From positions 186,001 through 250,000 of the forward strand of contig NZ_JANYMP010000003.1 of the NCBI RefSeq assembly GCF_025061645.1: a DNA stretch of 64,000 nucleotides, read 5' to 3'. This document shows, piece after piece, positions 25,440 to 33,845 of the stretch (the first letter of the stretch is position 1; every line of letters starts with the position of its first letter). Origin of the DNA: Umezawaea endophytica (GTDB lineage Bacteria; Actinomycetota; Actinomycetes; Mycobacteriales; Pseudonocardiaceae). The translations under genes and the position numbers were made by a program. Below the pieces are notes generated by a model. The model worked only from the letters and a program-made list of their open reading frames with translations. It did no database searches and was not told the DNA's origin.

Positions 25440-26013
25440 CGGCCTCCTTCCTACAGGTGAACTGCGACTCGATGGGCTAGGAGGCGGAGCCCGCGCACAG
25501 CGCTGCCGGGCCGAATTCCGCTGGACGGCCGGCGCGACAACCGGATTCCTCGAACATAGGGCAGCAATGGAAACGCCTCAAGGGGCACCAATTGGCACTT
25601 CTCTGCCCACTCCCGGCACACCGCCCGGACCAGCGCGAACACGCGGATGTTCGGTGTGACAACAGATCTGTCGACTTCGAACGGTTGACACCGACACCCG
25701 CGCACCACTATTGGCGACACGAATGCGCGAACGACAACTCCCGGAGACGTGGTCGGCAAGATCACCCCAGGGGCACCGGACGACAGGTCACAAGCACTCC
25801 GGACGGCCATAACCTTTGAGTGGCAGACGAATGCCAAGTCCATTGTGGCCGATCGCGACGACTCAGGCCTGTCCTGCTGTGGTCTCCTCCGAGGTCGAAC
25901 GGCCCGGTGCGAACCACCGGGCGGCCGTGTCGCGCACGGGACGCTTATGCGATCCGTATCCCGACGGCCATAGCGTTGCGCCGTCCTGTCCACGAAACCC
26001 TTGGGAACACTGA
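25440..26013. other. 574-base intergenic region between divergent units
   Basis: This gap has no credible gene. It is less GC-rich than its surroundings and must hold the promoter of the radical SAM operon (minus strand) and of the S1 protease (plus strand). A TTGACA box lies at 25,685-25,690 with ACTATT 16 bases later on the plus strand, a weak promoter candidate. Several short frames cross it but none has codon bias or a ribosome binding site. No clear long palindrome was seen. Confidence 0.5.
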
Positions 26014-26763
26014 ATGTTGAGACGACTCCTGCTCGCACCGGCGCTGACCCTGGCGGTGATCGCCATGACGGCGGGCCACGCGGGCGCGATCATCGGCGGC
26101 CACCAGGTCGACCAGCGGACGTCCTGGATCGCGTCGGTGCAACGACCGGACGGCGCGCACGTGTGCACCGGCAGCCTCGTCGCGCCGCAATGGGTCCTGA
26201 TGGCGTTCCACTGCACGCTGGCGGGCCCCGACTTCCAGGTCAGGATCGGCAGCCTCGACCGCTCGCGGGGCGGTGAGCTGGTCGGATCCGCGGAGGTCCG
26301 ACCGCACCCGACCGCGTACTTCGACGAGGAGACGCACACCTTCGGCGGCACCGATCTCGCGCTGGTGAAGCTGGACCGACCGGTGCGGTCGACGCCCATC
26401 CCGCTGCTGACGTCCCCACCGCGCAACGGTTCGCCGCTCCGTCTGCTCGGCTGGGGCTACACCTGCCACACCGGGTGCGAGGAACTGCCCGAGCGGCTGC
26501 ACGAGGTGACGGTGCCCGTCGACACCGAGGGCTGCGACACCCCGGAGCGCCAACGCCTGTGCGCGCGGGACCTGGCGCGTGGCGTCGCCGCCGGTGACTC
26601 CGGCGGTCCGGGTGTCGTGCGGACCCCCGGCGGGTGGCGGCTGGCCGGGGTCACCTCCGGAGGCGGCCAGGACGTGGAGACCGGCGAGTACCACACCCTC
26701 CAGCAGGACGTGAGCAGTCACCTCGAGTGGCTCCGCGCCACGATGGGCGCCGGCACGCCGTAG
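26014..26763 (+). CDS. secreted S1-family (chymotrypsin-fold) serine protease
   Basis: 249 residues. A signal peptide of about 25 residues ends in HAGA and is followed at once by IIGG, the sequence that in S1 proteases is the mature active N-terminus, so there appears to be no propeptide. Catalytic triad: His66 (MAFHC), Asp114 (TDLALVKL) and Ser196 (GDSGGP). The Cys pair around His is present. The residue six before Ser is Gly, not Asp, so trypsin-type Arg/Lys preference is not supported. ATG start. Monocistronic, followed by a terminator. Confidence 0.88.
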   Translation: MLRRLLLAPALTLAVIAMTAGHAGAIIGGHQVDQRTSWIASVQRPDGAHVCTGSLVAPQWVLMAFHCTLAGPDFQVRIGSLDRSRGGELVGSAEVRPHPTAYFDEETHTFGGTDLALVKLDRPVRSTPIPLLTSPPRNGSPLRLLGWGYTCHTGCEELPERLHEVTVPVDTEGCDTPERQRLCARDLARGVAAGDSGGPGVVRTPGGWRLAGVTSGGGQDVETGEYHTLQQDVSSHLEWLRATMGAGTP

Positions 26764-26782
26764 CGGCCGCGCCACCGGTTCA

Positions 26783-26822
26783 CGGCGGGCGGCTGAGCAC
26801 CTCGGCCCTCAGCCGCCCGCCG
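26783..26822. terminator. strong hairpin between convergent protease and GH92 genes
   Basis: Inverted repeat GGCGGGCGGCTGAG (26,784-26,797) and CTCAGCCGCCCGCC (26,808-26,821), extended by one C/G pair, with a 10-base loop. Starts about 20 bases after the protease stop and ends 10 bases before the GH92 stop, so it can serve both. Confidence 0.75.
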
Positions 26823-26831
26823 ATCGACCGC

Positions 26832-29672
26832 CTACTGGTAGACCTCCACCTCGTAGACGCGCGTCGTGGCGTTGCCGCCCTGCTCAGCGGCCAGCACGGA
26901 GATCCTGACGTGCCGCCCGGACACCGACACCGCGTGCGTGCTCACGTCCGCCGTGTTGCCCCGCACCTGGGCCGCCGTCGACCACGTCGCACCGTCGTCG
27001 GACACCTGCACGTCGAAGTCCCGCGTGTTCCACCCCGCGTACTCGCCGCCCGCACCGGCGTGCCGCACCACCACGGACCCCAGGGCGAGCTTGCTGCCCA
27101 GGTCCACCTGGAGGTACTTCACCGACGCCGACGAGCAGAACTTGTCCGACGTACCACCCGACACGCTGCCGTTCACCGCCTTGTCGGCGGTCTCGTTCCC
27201 GTTGCACGACGCCGATCCCGACGCGGGCCTGCCCAGCGCCAGGTTCGTCGGTCCCGGCGTGCCGCTGTCGAACGACGGGGGCGCGTCGGCCGCGGCGCTG
27301 CCCCACCCCGTGTCCGGGGTCGTGCCAAGGGTGAACGACAGGGTGCCCCCGGTGGTGGCGAAGGACTCCGGCAGCCACGGCTTGGTCGAGGCGACGCCGT
27401 TGACCGAGAGCCCCTGGACGTACGGCGTCGCGGCGGCGGCGTTGTCGGCGTTGAGGGTCAGGGTGACGCCGTTGGCGCGGTGCACCACGATCCGCGGGAA
27501 CAACGGGCTCGCGACCAGCAGTTCGGCGCGGCCGGGGGCGAGCGGGTACAGGCCCATCGCGGCCCAGACGTACCAGGACGACATGGCTCCCAGGTCGTCC
27601 TGCCCCGGAATACCGCCCGGCGCCGCCGACCACAGCGTGTTGACCACCTGGCGCACGGTCTGCTGGGTCTTGTGGGGACTGCCCGCGAAGGCGTAGAGCC
27701 ACGGCGCGCCGATGGACGGCTCGTTGTTCATCTCCGCCTTGAGCCCACCGGCTCCCGTCAACGCCCAGGTCCCGTCGGCGCGGTGGAAGAAGCTGTCCAG
27801 CTTGGTGGTCGCCGCGGCGTTGCCGCCCATCCGGTCGAACAGCCCGCGCACGTTGTGCGGCACCATCCACGTGTACTGCGCCGCGCTGCCCTCGGCGAAC
27901 CCGTTGCTGCTCGCGGGGTCGAAGGACGGCCAGGAGCCGTTGTCGTTGCGGTCCTGGGCGTACCCGCCGTTGGCCGGGTTGTACACGTTCTTCCAGTACT
28001 GCGCGCGGGCGAGGAACTCGTCACGGGTCCCGTTCTGCCCCAGCCGCGCCGCCAACTGCGAAAGGCCGAAGTCGGCGACGGAGTCCTCCAGGGTCTCCCC
28101 CGCGCCGCCCCACGCGTTGCCGTTGGCCGGGATGTAGTGCTTGGACAGCCACTTGTCCAGCGACGGCCGCTCGCCGACCACCATGACGTTCCACCCGTCA
28201 CGGCTGAGGTCCGCGCTCGTGACCGTGGTCGCGGCCCGCACCATCGACGTCAGCGCGGCCTGCGCGTCGAACCCCGTGCCGCCGAAGGCGTGGATGCTCG
28301 GCAGGGCGGCGTGCGCGGGGTCGCCGGTCATCACGTGGGTGCCGCCCGCGGCGTGGGTCCACCGGTCCCAGACGCCGTTGTTCTGGTCGGCCTGGTTCAG
28401 CAGCGACTGGGCGATGTCGCCGCCGACGTCGGGTCGCACCAGGGTGAGCAGTTGCAACTGGCTGCGGTAGGCGTCCCAGCCGGAGAAGTTGGCGTACTGC
28501 GCCCGCTGGCCGCCCGACACCGCGTGGACCGCCTGGTCCATGCCGGTGTACTGCCCGTTGGTGTCGCTGAACACGTTGGGGTGCAACAGGGAGTGGTAGA
28601 GGGCGGTGTAGAAGGTGGTCTGCTGCGCCGTGGTGCCGCCGGTGATCTCGACGCGCTGGAGTTCGGTGTTCCAGGCGGCGCGGGCGGCCTGCCGCACCGA
28701 GTCGAAGCTGGTGCCCGCCGGGTTCTCGGCCTCCAGGTTGGCCCTCGCGCCCGCCTGGCTCACGAAGGAGATGCCGACCCGCATGGTGACCGCCTGGCCA
28801 GCGGCGAAGGTGACGTACCCGCCGGAGCCGCGGCCCGCGGCCGGGTAGCCGTTGGTGCCGTAGGTGGTGCCTCCCGACGCACTGGTGGTGCCGGGCCGCA
28901 GCGTGCCGTCCTGCCAGGTGCCGGTGCTGGTGAACGGCTGGTCGAACACGGCGTGGAAGTGCAGGGTGTAGTAGCTGCGCCTGCCGATGGCGTTGATGTA
29001 GCCGCAGAAGTTGCCGCTGGTCACCGAGCCGGAGATGGTGCGGTTGGCGGCGTCGACCGTGGTCTGCGCGGCGCTGCTGCCCACCTCGGAGTTCGACGTC
29101 CGCACGAGCAGCGAGGCGGTCTTGCCCGCCGGGTAGGTCCAGCGCGCGGAGGCGGTGCGGGTGGTCGCGGTGAGTTCCGCCCCGATCCCGGAGGCCAGTC
29201 CGACCCGGTAGTGGCCCGCGGTGCCGCTCTCGTCGGCGTGGGCGAAGTCGCTCGCGTACTTCGCGTCGGTGGTGTCCGAACTGGGCGAGGTGTCCACCGC
29301 GCCCGCGTGCGGCAGGAACGGGATGTCGCCGTAGGCGCCCGCGCAGCCGGTGCCGGACATGTGCGTCAGCGCGAACCCCCGGACGCGCGTGGCGTCGTAG
29401 CGGTACCCGCCGGGCGCCGCGGCACGGGTCTGGTCGCCGCGGGTGTTCTCCGGGCTGAACTGCACCATGCCGAACGGGGTGGCCGCGCCGGGGAAGGTCT
29501 CGCCGTGGTTGCTGGTCCCGATCAGGGTGTTCACCAGGCCCGCGGGGTCGGCGACGGCCGCGGCGGCCCGTGCGGGCGGGCTCGCGACCGACGCGATCAG
29601 CAGTGCTCCGGCCGCGAGCGTTGACAACGTTGTCTTCAGCGTAGAGCGGTGTGTCTTGACGAATGGACGCAT
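26832..29672 (-). CDS. secreted GH92 alpha-mannosidase with F5/8 type C (CBM32-like) domain
   Basis: 946 residues: signal peptide (about 1-37), GH92 beta-sandwich N-domain opening with VNTLIGTSNHGETFPGAA, a catalytic (alpha/alpha)6 domain with the acid motif AEMNNEPSIGAPWLY and the base motif QDDLGAMSSWYVWAAMG, and a C-terminal discoidin-like domain (about 800-946, NLALGRPASGSASCNGNE...). GH92 enzymes are calcium-dependent exo-alpha-mannosidases, mostly alpha-1,2, acting on high-mannose N-glycans and fungal mannans. The residues after NEPS (IGAPW) differ from the His-containing form common in alpha-1,2 enzymes, so linkage is uncertain. ATG start with GGAGG 5 bases upstream. It would feed the importer/GH125 locus at 6.6-15.7 kb. 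Confidence 0.92.
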   Translation of the reverse strand: MRPFVKTHRSTLKTTLSTLAAGALLIASVASPPARAAAAVADPAGLVNTLIGTSNHGETFPGAATPFGMVQFSPENTRGDQTRAAAPGGYRYDATRVRGFALTHMSGTGCAGAYGDIPFLPHAGAVDTSPSSDTTDAKYASDFAHADESGTAGHYRVGLASGIGAELTATTRTASARWTYPAGKTASLLVRTSNSEVGSSAAQTTVDAANRTISGSVTSGNFCGYINAIGRRSYYTLHFHAVFDQPFTSTGTWQDGTLRPGTTSASGGTTYGTNGYPAAGRGSGGYVTFAAGQAVTMRVGISFVSQAGARANLEAENPAGTSFDSVRQAARAAWNTELQRVEITGGTTAQQTTFYTALYHSLLHPNVFSDTNGQYTGMDQAVHAVSGGQRAQYANFSGWDAYRSQLQLLTLVRPDVGGDIAQSLLNQADQNNGVWDRWTHAAGGTHVMTGDPAHAALPSIHAFGGTGFDAQAALTSMVRAATTVTSADLSRDGWNVMVVGERPSLDKWLSKHYIPANGNAWGGAGETLEDSVADFGLSQLAARLGQNGTRDEFLARAQYWKNVYNPANGGYAQDRNDNGSWPSFDPASSNGFAEGSAAQYTWMVPHNVRGLFDRMGGNAAATTKLDSFFHRADGTWALTGAGGLKAEMNNEPSIGAPWLYAFAGSPHKTQQTVRQVVNTLWSAAPGGIPGQDDLGAMSSWYVWAAMGLYPLAPGRAELLVASPLFPRIVVHRANGVTLTLNADNAAAATPYVQGLSVNGVASTKPWLPESFATTGGTLSFTLGTTPDTGWGSAAADAPPSFDSGTPGPTNLALGRPASGSASCNGNETADKAVNGSVSGGTSDKFCSSASVKYLQVDLGSKLALGSVVVRHAGAGGEYAGWNTRDFDVQVSDDGATWSTAAQVRGNTADVSTHAVSVSGRHVRISVLAAEQGGNATTRVYEVEVYQ
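29623..29634. promoter_or_regulatory. LacI-operator-like palindrome inside the GH92 signal-peptide codons
   Basis: GACAACGTTGTC is a perfect 12-base palindrome with a central CG, the form of many actinobacterial LacI-family sites. It lies about 40 bases inside the coding region. Chance is possible because it encodes a Thr-Thr-Leu-Ser run. Confidence 0.25.
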
Positions 29673-29800
29673 GCTGCCTCCACGACGTGCAGGGACGGTT
29701 CTCCCTGTCTAGGCCCGCCGAGGTGGTGCTGCCAGGCCCGAAATTTCGCCCGCTGGACCGCCCGCCCGTCCGTGTACAGTGCCCGACCCCGCGCACGGGG

Positions 29801-30724
29801 TCAGGTCCACCGCCACCCGATCCCCAGCACCCCGGAGTCCACGGCGGAGGCGAGCAGGTGGACGGTGTGGTGCTCGCTGAGCCGGAGGGCGCCGGTCGGG
29901 TGCCGCCCGTCCTCCAGGTCCCGCTGGGCGAACGCGTGGCAGCGCACCGGCACCGCGCGCGGGTCGAAGCGCGCTTGCAGGAGGAACTGCTGGGTGGGGT
30001 TGCGGAACCCGTAGGCGAACTCGGTCGTCACGCCCGCGGTGGGGTCGACCAGCTCGCTCTCGAACACCCAGGTCTCCCCCGCCCGCAGCACGTGGTCGAA
30101 CACCAGCTCGTAGACCAGCCCCGGCGCACTGGGGTGCGGCACGAACCTGCCCGGACGGCAATTGGCCAGTCCTCGCGCGACCACCAGCCCCGGCACGCAG
30201 GAGGGGTTCCCGTAGTACCGCACCACGTACCGGTCCACGCCGTCGTGCACGGCGCGGACCAGGAGCTGCGACCACAGCGTCGTCCCGCACCGCTCGGCGT
30301 CGACGGTGATCTTGTGCTGGACGCTGATCACCTCGACGTCCTGGTTGTGCGCGGACAGCAGGCCGTCGAGCAGGTCGCTGACCGGCGCGATGTCCGCGCA
30401 GCGCGGGGCCGACGTCCGCGCCGCCTGCCCCCTGCCGCCGGTCGCCACGAGCCGCACCAGCGACTCCGGCCGGACGCCGAGGACGCGCTCCAGTTCGCGC
30501 ACGGCGTTCAGGGAAGCCGGGGTCTCCGGGCGGCTGTGCCCGTTCTGCCAGTTGCTCAGGCTCGACAGGCCGACCGAGACACCGCGCCGGGCCAGGTGGA
30601 ACCGCAGGCGTTCGAGGGTGAGGCCGCGTTCCCGGATGGCCGCGCGGAGGGCGACGTGGAACAGCCCGCCGGGCAGACCGCCGTCGATCCGCGACCTCCG
30701 CGCCGGTTCACCGGGTCCACCCAT
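29801..30724 (-). CDS. XRE-type helix-turn-helix regulator with unrecognised C-terminal domain
   Basis: About 307 residues. An N-terminal helix-turn-helix of Cro/XRE type is visible (LRAAIRERGLTLERLRFHLARRGVSVGLSSLSNWQNG in part, residues about 25-75); the C-terminal 200 residues form a soluble beta-rich domain that I do not recognise. This arrangement is frequent in actinomycetes as single-copy regulators. ATG 30,724 preceded by AGGTGA is preferred to the GTG 27 bases earlier. Divergent from the antiporter gene (131 bases), its possible target. Confidence 0.7.
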   Translation of the reverse strand: MGGPGEPARRSRIDGGLPGGLFHVALRAAIRERGLTLERLRFHLARRGVSVGLSSLSNWQNGHSRPETPASLNAVRELERVLGVRPESLVRLVATGGRGQAARTSAPRCADIAPVSDLLDGLLSAHNQDVEVISVQHKITVDAERCGTTLWSQLLVRAVHDGVDRYVVRYYGNPSCVPGLVVARGLANCRPGRFVPHPSAPGLVYELVFDHVLRAGETWVFESELVDPTAGVTTEFAYGFRNPTQQFLLQARFDPRAVPVRCHAFAQRDLEDGRHPTGALRLSEHHTVHLLASAVDSGVLGIGWRWT

Positions 30725-30855
30725 GCCGTCACCTGAGCCCGTTCTCGACACCTGATGACCGGGTTGATCCTAGCCGCGGGCACGACCACGCGGGGCCGTC
30801 GTGCCCGTACCGGCCCCGGTGGCACCGCCGCGGTGGTCCGGGTGAGGATTACCCC

Positions 30856-32739
30856 GTGCACATCGCGGCAGAGATAGTGGTCCTGGTCGTGACCGTCCTG
30901 GTCGTCAGCGCCGCGGCGCGGCGGCTGGACTGGTCCGCACCGCTGTGCCTGATCGCCGTCGGCGTCGGCGCTTCCTACATGCCGGGAGTCCCCGAGTACC
31001 ACCTCGACCCCGAGGTCGTGCTGCTCGGGCTGCTCCCCCCGCTGCTGTACTCGGCGGCCATCCAGACGTCGCTGATCGACTTCCGGAGGAACCGCGGCGC
31101 GATCGGGCTGATGTCGGTCGGGCTCGTCGTGTTCACCGCCCTGGGCGTCGGGCTGGTCGCCTGGGCGGTGATCCCCGACCTCCCGCTCGCCGCGGGCATC
31201 GCGCTCGGCGCCGTCGTGGCCCCGCCGGACGCGGTCGCCGCCAGCGCGGTCGCCCGGCGGGTCGGGATGCCCCGCAAGCTGACCCGGCTCCTGGAGGCCG
31301 AGAGCCTGTTCAACGACGCCGCCGCGCTGGTCGCCCTCCGCACGGCCATCGCCGCGCTGGCGGGCTCGATCAGCCTCTGGCAGGTCGGCGCCGACTTCCT
31401 GCTCGCTGCGGTCGGCGGGATCGCCGTCGGACTGGTGGTCGGGTTCGCCACCGCGTTCATCCGGTCCCGGCTGGACGAGCCCGTGCTGGACACCGCGCTG
31501 TCGTTCGCGGTGCCGTTCATCGCCTACCTCCCGGCCGAGGCGATCCACGGTTCCGGCGTGCTCGCGGTGGTGATCGCCGGGCTGATCCTGGGCCACAAGG
31601 CGCCGCGGATCCTCTCCGGCTCGACCCGGCTCGCCAGCAGGCTCAACTGGCAGACCATCGCGTTCCTGCTGGAGAACACCGTCTTCCTGCTGATCGGCTT
31701 GCAGTTGCGGCGGATCCTCACCGAGGTGGACCAGTCCGGGCTGTCCCCGGCGATGCTCACCTGGATCTGCGTCGCGGTGCTCGGCGCGACCATCCTCACG
31801 AGGGTCCTGTGGCTGGTCGGGATCGGCACCGCGAAGCGGGTGCAACGACGCCTGATGCCGACCAGGACGAAGGGGAAGGTCTGGCCGTGGCGCTACTCCG
31901 CGGTGATCTCCTGGGCGGGGATGCGCGGGGTCGTCACGCTCGCCGCGGCGTTCATCCTGCCCGCGGACACCCCGCAGCGCGCGGTGCTCGTGCTGGCGGC
32001 GTTCGTCGTCGTGGCGGGCACGCTGTCCTTGCAGGGCATGACGCTGCCCCCGCTGATCCGGCGGCTGCGGCTGCCGAGGCCGGACCCGGCGGAGGACGCC
32101 CTCCAGGAGGCGGCCGTCCTGCACGACATGACCCGCGCGGCACTGGCGAAGCTGGAGGAGATCCGGACGCCGGACGACCCGCCCGAGATCGTCCAGCGCC
32201 TCCGCGACCGGATGCGCAACCGCGCCGACTCGGCGTGGGAGCAGCTCGGCAGGCAGAGCGCGCTGGTCGAGACGCCGAGCGACGCGTACCGACGGCTGCG
32301 GCTCGCGCTGCTGGACGTGGAGCGCGAGCAGTTCCTGAAGGCCCGTGACAGCGGGAGCGCCGACGACGACGTCCTGCGGCGCGTGCTGGCCCGGCTCGAC
32401 ATCGAGGAGTCGATGCTCGACCGCCACGACGAGGAGCCCGAGGTCGAGGGCCGCGAACTGCGCACCCCCGCGGCGACGGCACGGTCCTGCAAGCACCTGG
32501 CCCACGACTGGGTCGAGAGGGACACCGCGTCGCCGGACGCCTGCCAGGCCTGCGTCGACGAGGGGATGACGTGGGTGCACCTGCGGAAGTGCCTCAAGTG
32601 CGGCAACGTCGCGTGCTGCGACTCCTCGCCGGGCCGCCACTCCGCCCAGCACTTCCACGACACCCGCCACCCGGTGATGCGCAGCTTCGAACCGGGCGAG
32701 ACCTGGCGGTGGTGCTTCGTGGACAAGCAGCTCGGCTGA
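30856..32739 (+). CDS. CPA1 Na+/H+ antiporter fused to a UBP-type zinc finger
   Basis: 627 residues. Residues 1-410 are a cation:proton antiporter of 12-13 helices with the ion-binding core ESLFNDAAALV (about 148-158) and the WAGMRGVVTLAAA motif. A charged cytosolic helical region follows (about 410-540), then a zf-UBP domain from Cys545: CKHL...CQAC...CLKCGNVACCDSSPGRHSAQHFHDTRHP, with all expected Cys and His ligands. Zinc fingers of this type bind ubiquitin C-termini in eukaryotes; in actinobacteria, which lack ubiquitin, their ligand is not established. GTG start with GTGAGG upstream. Confidence 0.88.
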   Translation: MHIAAEIVVLVVTVLVVSAAARRLDWSAPLCLIAVGVGASYMPGVPEYHLDPEVVLLGLLPPLLYSAAIQTSLIDFRRNRGAIGLMSVGLVVFTALGVGLVAWAVIPDLPLAAGIALGAVVAPPDAVAASAVARRVGMPRKLTRLLEAESLFNDAAALVALRTAIAALAGSISLWQVGADFLLAAVGGIAVGLVVGFATAFIRSRLDEPVLDTALSFAVPFIAYLPAEAIHGSGVLAVVIAGLILGHKAPRILSGSTRLASRLNWQTIAFLLENTVFLLIGLQLRRILTEVDQSGLSPAMLTWICVAVLGATILTRVLWLVGIGTAKRVQRRLMPTRTKGKVWPWRYSAVISWAGMRGVVTLAAAFILPADTPQRAVLVLAAFVVVAGTLSLQGMTLPPLIRRLRLPRPDPAEDALQEAAVLHDMTRAALAKLEEIRTPDDPPEIVQRLRDRMRNRADSAWEQLGRQSALVETPSDAYRRLRLALLDVEREQFLKARDSGSADDDVLRRVLARLDIEESMLDRHDEEPEVEGRELRTPAATARSCKHLAHDWVERDTASPDACQACVDEGMTWVHLRKCLKCGNVACCDSSPGRHSAQHFHDTRHPVMRSFEPGETWRWCFVDKQLG

Positions 32740-32946
32740 CCTCGGCGTCCGAACGGGCTCACCGCCACCCGAGTGGCCGTTGCAGAGGACGGAACACACC
32801 TACGGAAAGTAGAGATTGACGGCTTCCCGGCCGTCTGCTCGTCACCCGGTCGGCCCAATCGACTCCTACCCGCTGCCGTTCACGGGGAGGGGTCGTTGGG
32901 CCGATCGCGGCCTCTTGCCGTGAGAGCGGTTTCACGCACCGACGAT

Positions 32947-32972
32947 TGGTCCATACCTATTGGTGTAGTCCA
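32947..32972. promoter_or_regulatory. chitinase-type 12-base direct repeats in the GH19 promoter
   Basis: TGGTCCATACCT (32,947-32,958) and TGGTGTAGTCCA (32,961-32,972) are tandem, 14 bases apart. The first matches 11 of 12 positions of the TGGTCCAGACCT repeat described in Streptomyces chitinase promoters; the second is more divergent. They also resemble DasR (GlcNAc-responsive GntR) sites. They lie 50-75 bases before the chitinase start, near the expected promoter. Confidence 0.6.
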
Positions 32973-33021
32973 ACCGGATCGGTCGTACCGCGCACGACCG
33001 GCATGACAAGAGGAGTCCCGA

Positions 33022-33759
33022 ATGTCGATACCCCGGTTCCTGAAGCGCGCCGGAGTGGCGATGACCGCGCTCGCCGCCACCACCGGCGTGCTCGTGCTCC
33101 CCGCCACGACCTCGTCAGCCGAACCGTCCACATCGGCAGCGTCCTTCGTGGTCAGCGAGGCCCAGTTCGACCAGATCTTCCCCGGCCGCAACAGCTTCTA
33201 CACCTACGGCGGTCTGACGGCCGCGCTCGACGCCTACCCCGGTTTCGCCAACACCGGCGACGACGCGGTGAAGAAGCAGGAGGCCGCGGCCTTCCTGGCC
33301 AACGTCAACCACGAGACCGGCGGTCTCGTCCACATCGTCGAGCAGAACACGGCGAACTACCCGCACTACTGCGACGCCGGCCAGCCCTACGGCTGCCCCG
33401 CGGGTCAGGCCGCGTACTACGGCCGCGGCCCGATCCAGTTGAGCTGGAACTTCAACTACAAGGCGGCCGGGGACAACCTGGGCATCGACCTGCTCAACAA
33501 CCCGTACCTGGTCGAGCAGGACGCGGCCGTCGCGTGGAAGACCGGTCTCTGGTACTGGAACACCCAGACCGGCCCCGGCACGATCACCCCGCACGACGCG
33601 ATGGTGACCGGCCGCGGTTTCGGTGAGACCATCCGCAGCATCAACGGGTCCATCGAGTGCAACGGCGGCAACCCGGCGCAGGTGCAGAGCCGGATCGACA
33701 AGTACACCCAGATCACCGGGATCCTGGGTGTCCCGGCGGGCGACAACCTGTCCTGCTGA
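33022..33759 (+). CDS. secreted GH19 endochitinase
   Basis: 245 residues: signal peptide (about 1-33, ending SSAEP) and a single GH19 catalytic domain, no chitin-binding domain, comparable to the small ChiG-type enzymes of Streptomyces. Catalytic Glu residues are in NVNHETGG (acid) and HIVEQNTANYPHYC (base); YYGRGPIQLSWNFNY lines the cleft. It hydrolyses chitin to N-acetylchitooligosaccharides outside the cell. ATG start with AGAGGAG 7 bases upstream. Regulated probably through the direct repeats at 32,947. Confidence 0.93.
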   Translation: MSIPRFLKRAGVAMTALAATTGVLVLPATTSSAEPSTSAASFVVSEAQFDQIFPGRNSFYTYGGLTAALDAYPGFANTGDDAVKKQEAAAFLANVNHETGGLVHIVEQNTANYPHYCDAGQPYGCPAGQAAYYGRGPIQLSWNFNYKAAGDNLGIDLLNNPYLVEQDAAVAWKTGLWYWNTQTGPGTITPHDAMVTGRGFGETIRSINGSIECNGGNPAQVQSRIDKYTQITGILGVPAGDNLSC

Positions 33760-33765
33760 CACCGT

Positions 33766-33808
33766 GCGCGTGGGGCCTTCCCGAGCTTTCCGGGAAGGCC
33801 CCACGCGC
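33766..33808. terminator. perfect 18-base hairpin terminator
   Basis: Arms at 33,766-33,783 and 33,791-33,808 are perfect inverted repeats (core GGGGCCTTCCCG/CGGGAAGGCCCC) with a 7-base loop, 6 bases after the chitinase stop and 37 bases before the end of the convergent kinase gene. Likely used by both. Confidence 0.85.
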
Positions 33809-33845
33809 GTTCACGGGTTGTCGGGCACCACACCGCCGTCCGAGG

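Noticed and set aside
25451-26038. Open frames in the gap between the radical SAM and protease genes
   Set aside because: No ribosome binding site, no codon bias and no recognisable domain; the region is better read as promoter DNA.
32980-33000. Seven-base stem CGGTCGT/ACGACCG before the chitinase gene
   Set aside because: Short and without clear relation to the promoter or a known element; noted but not called.
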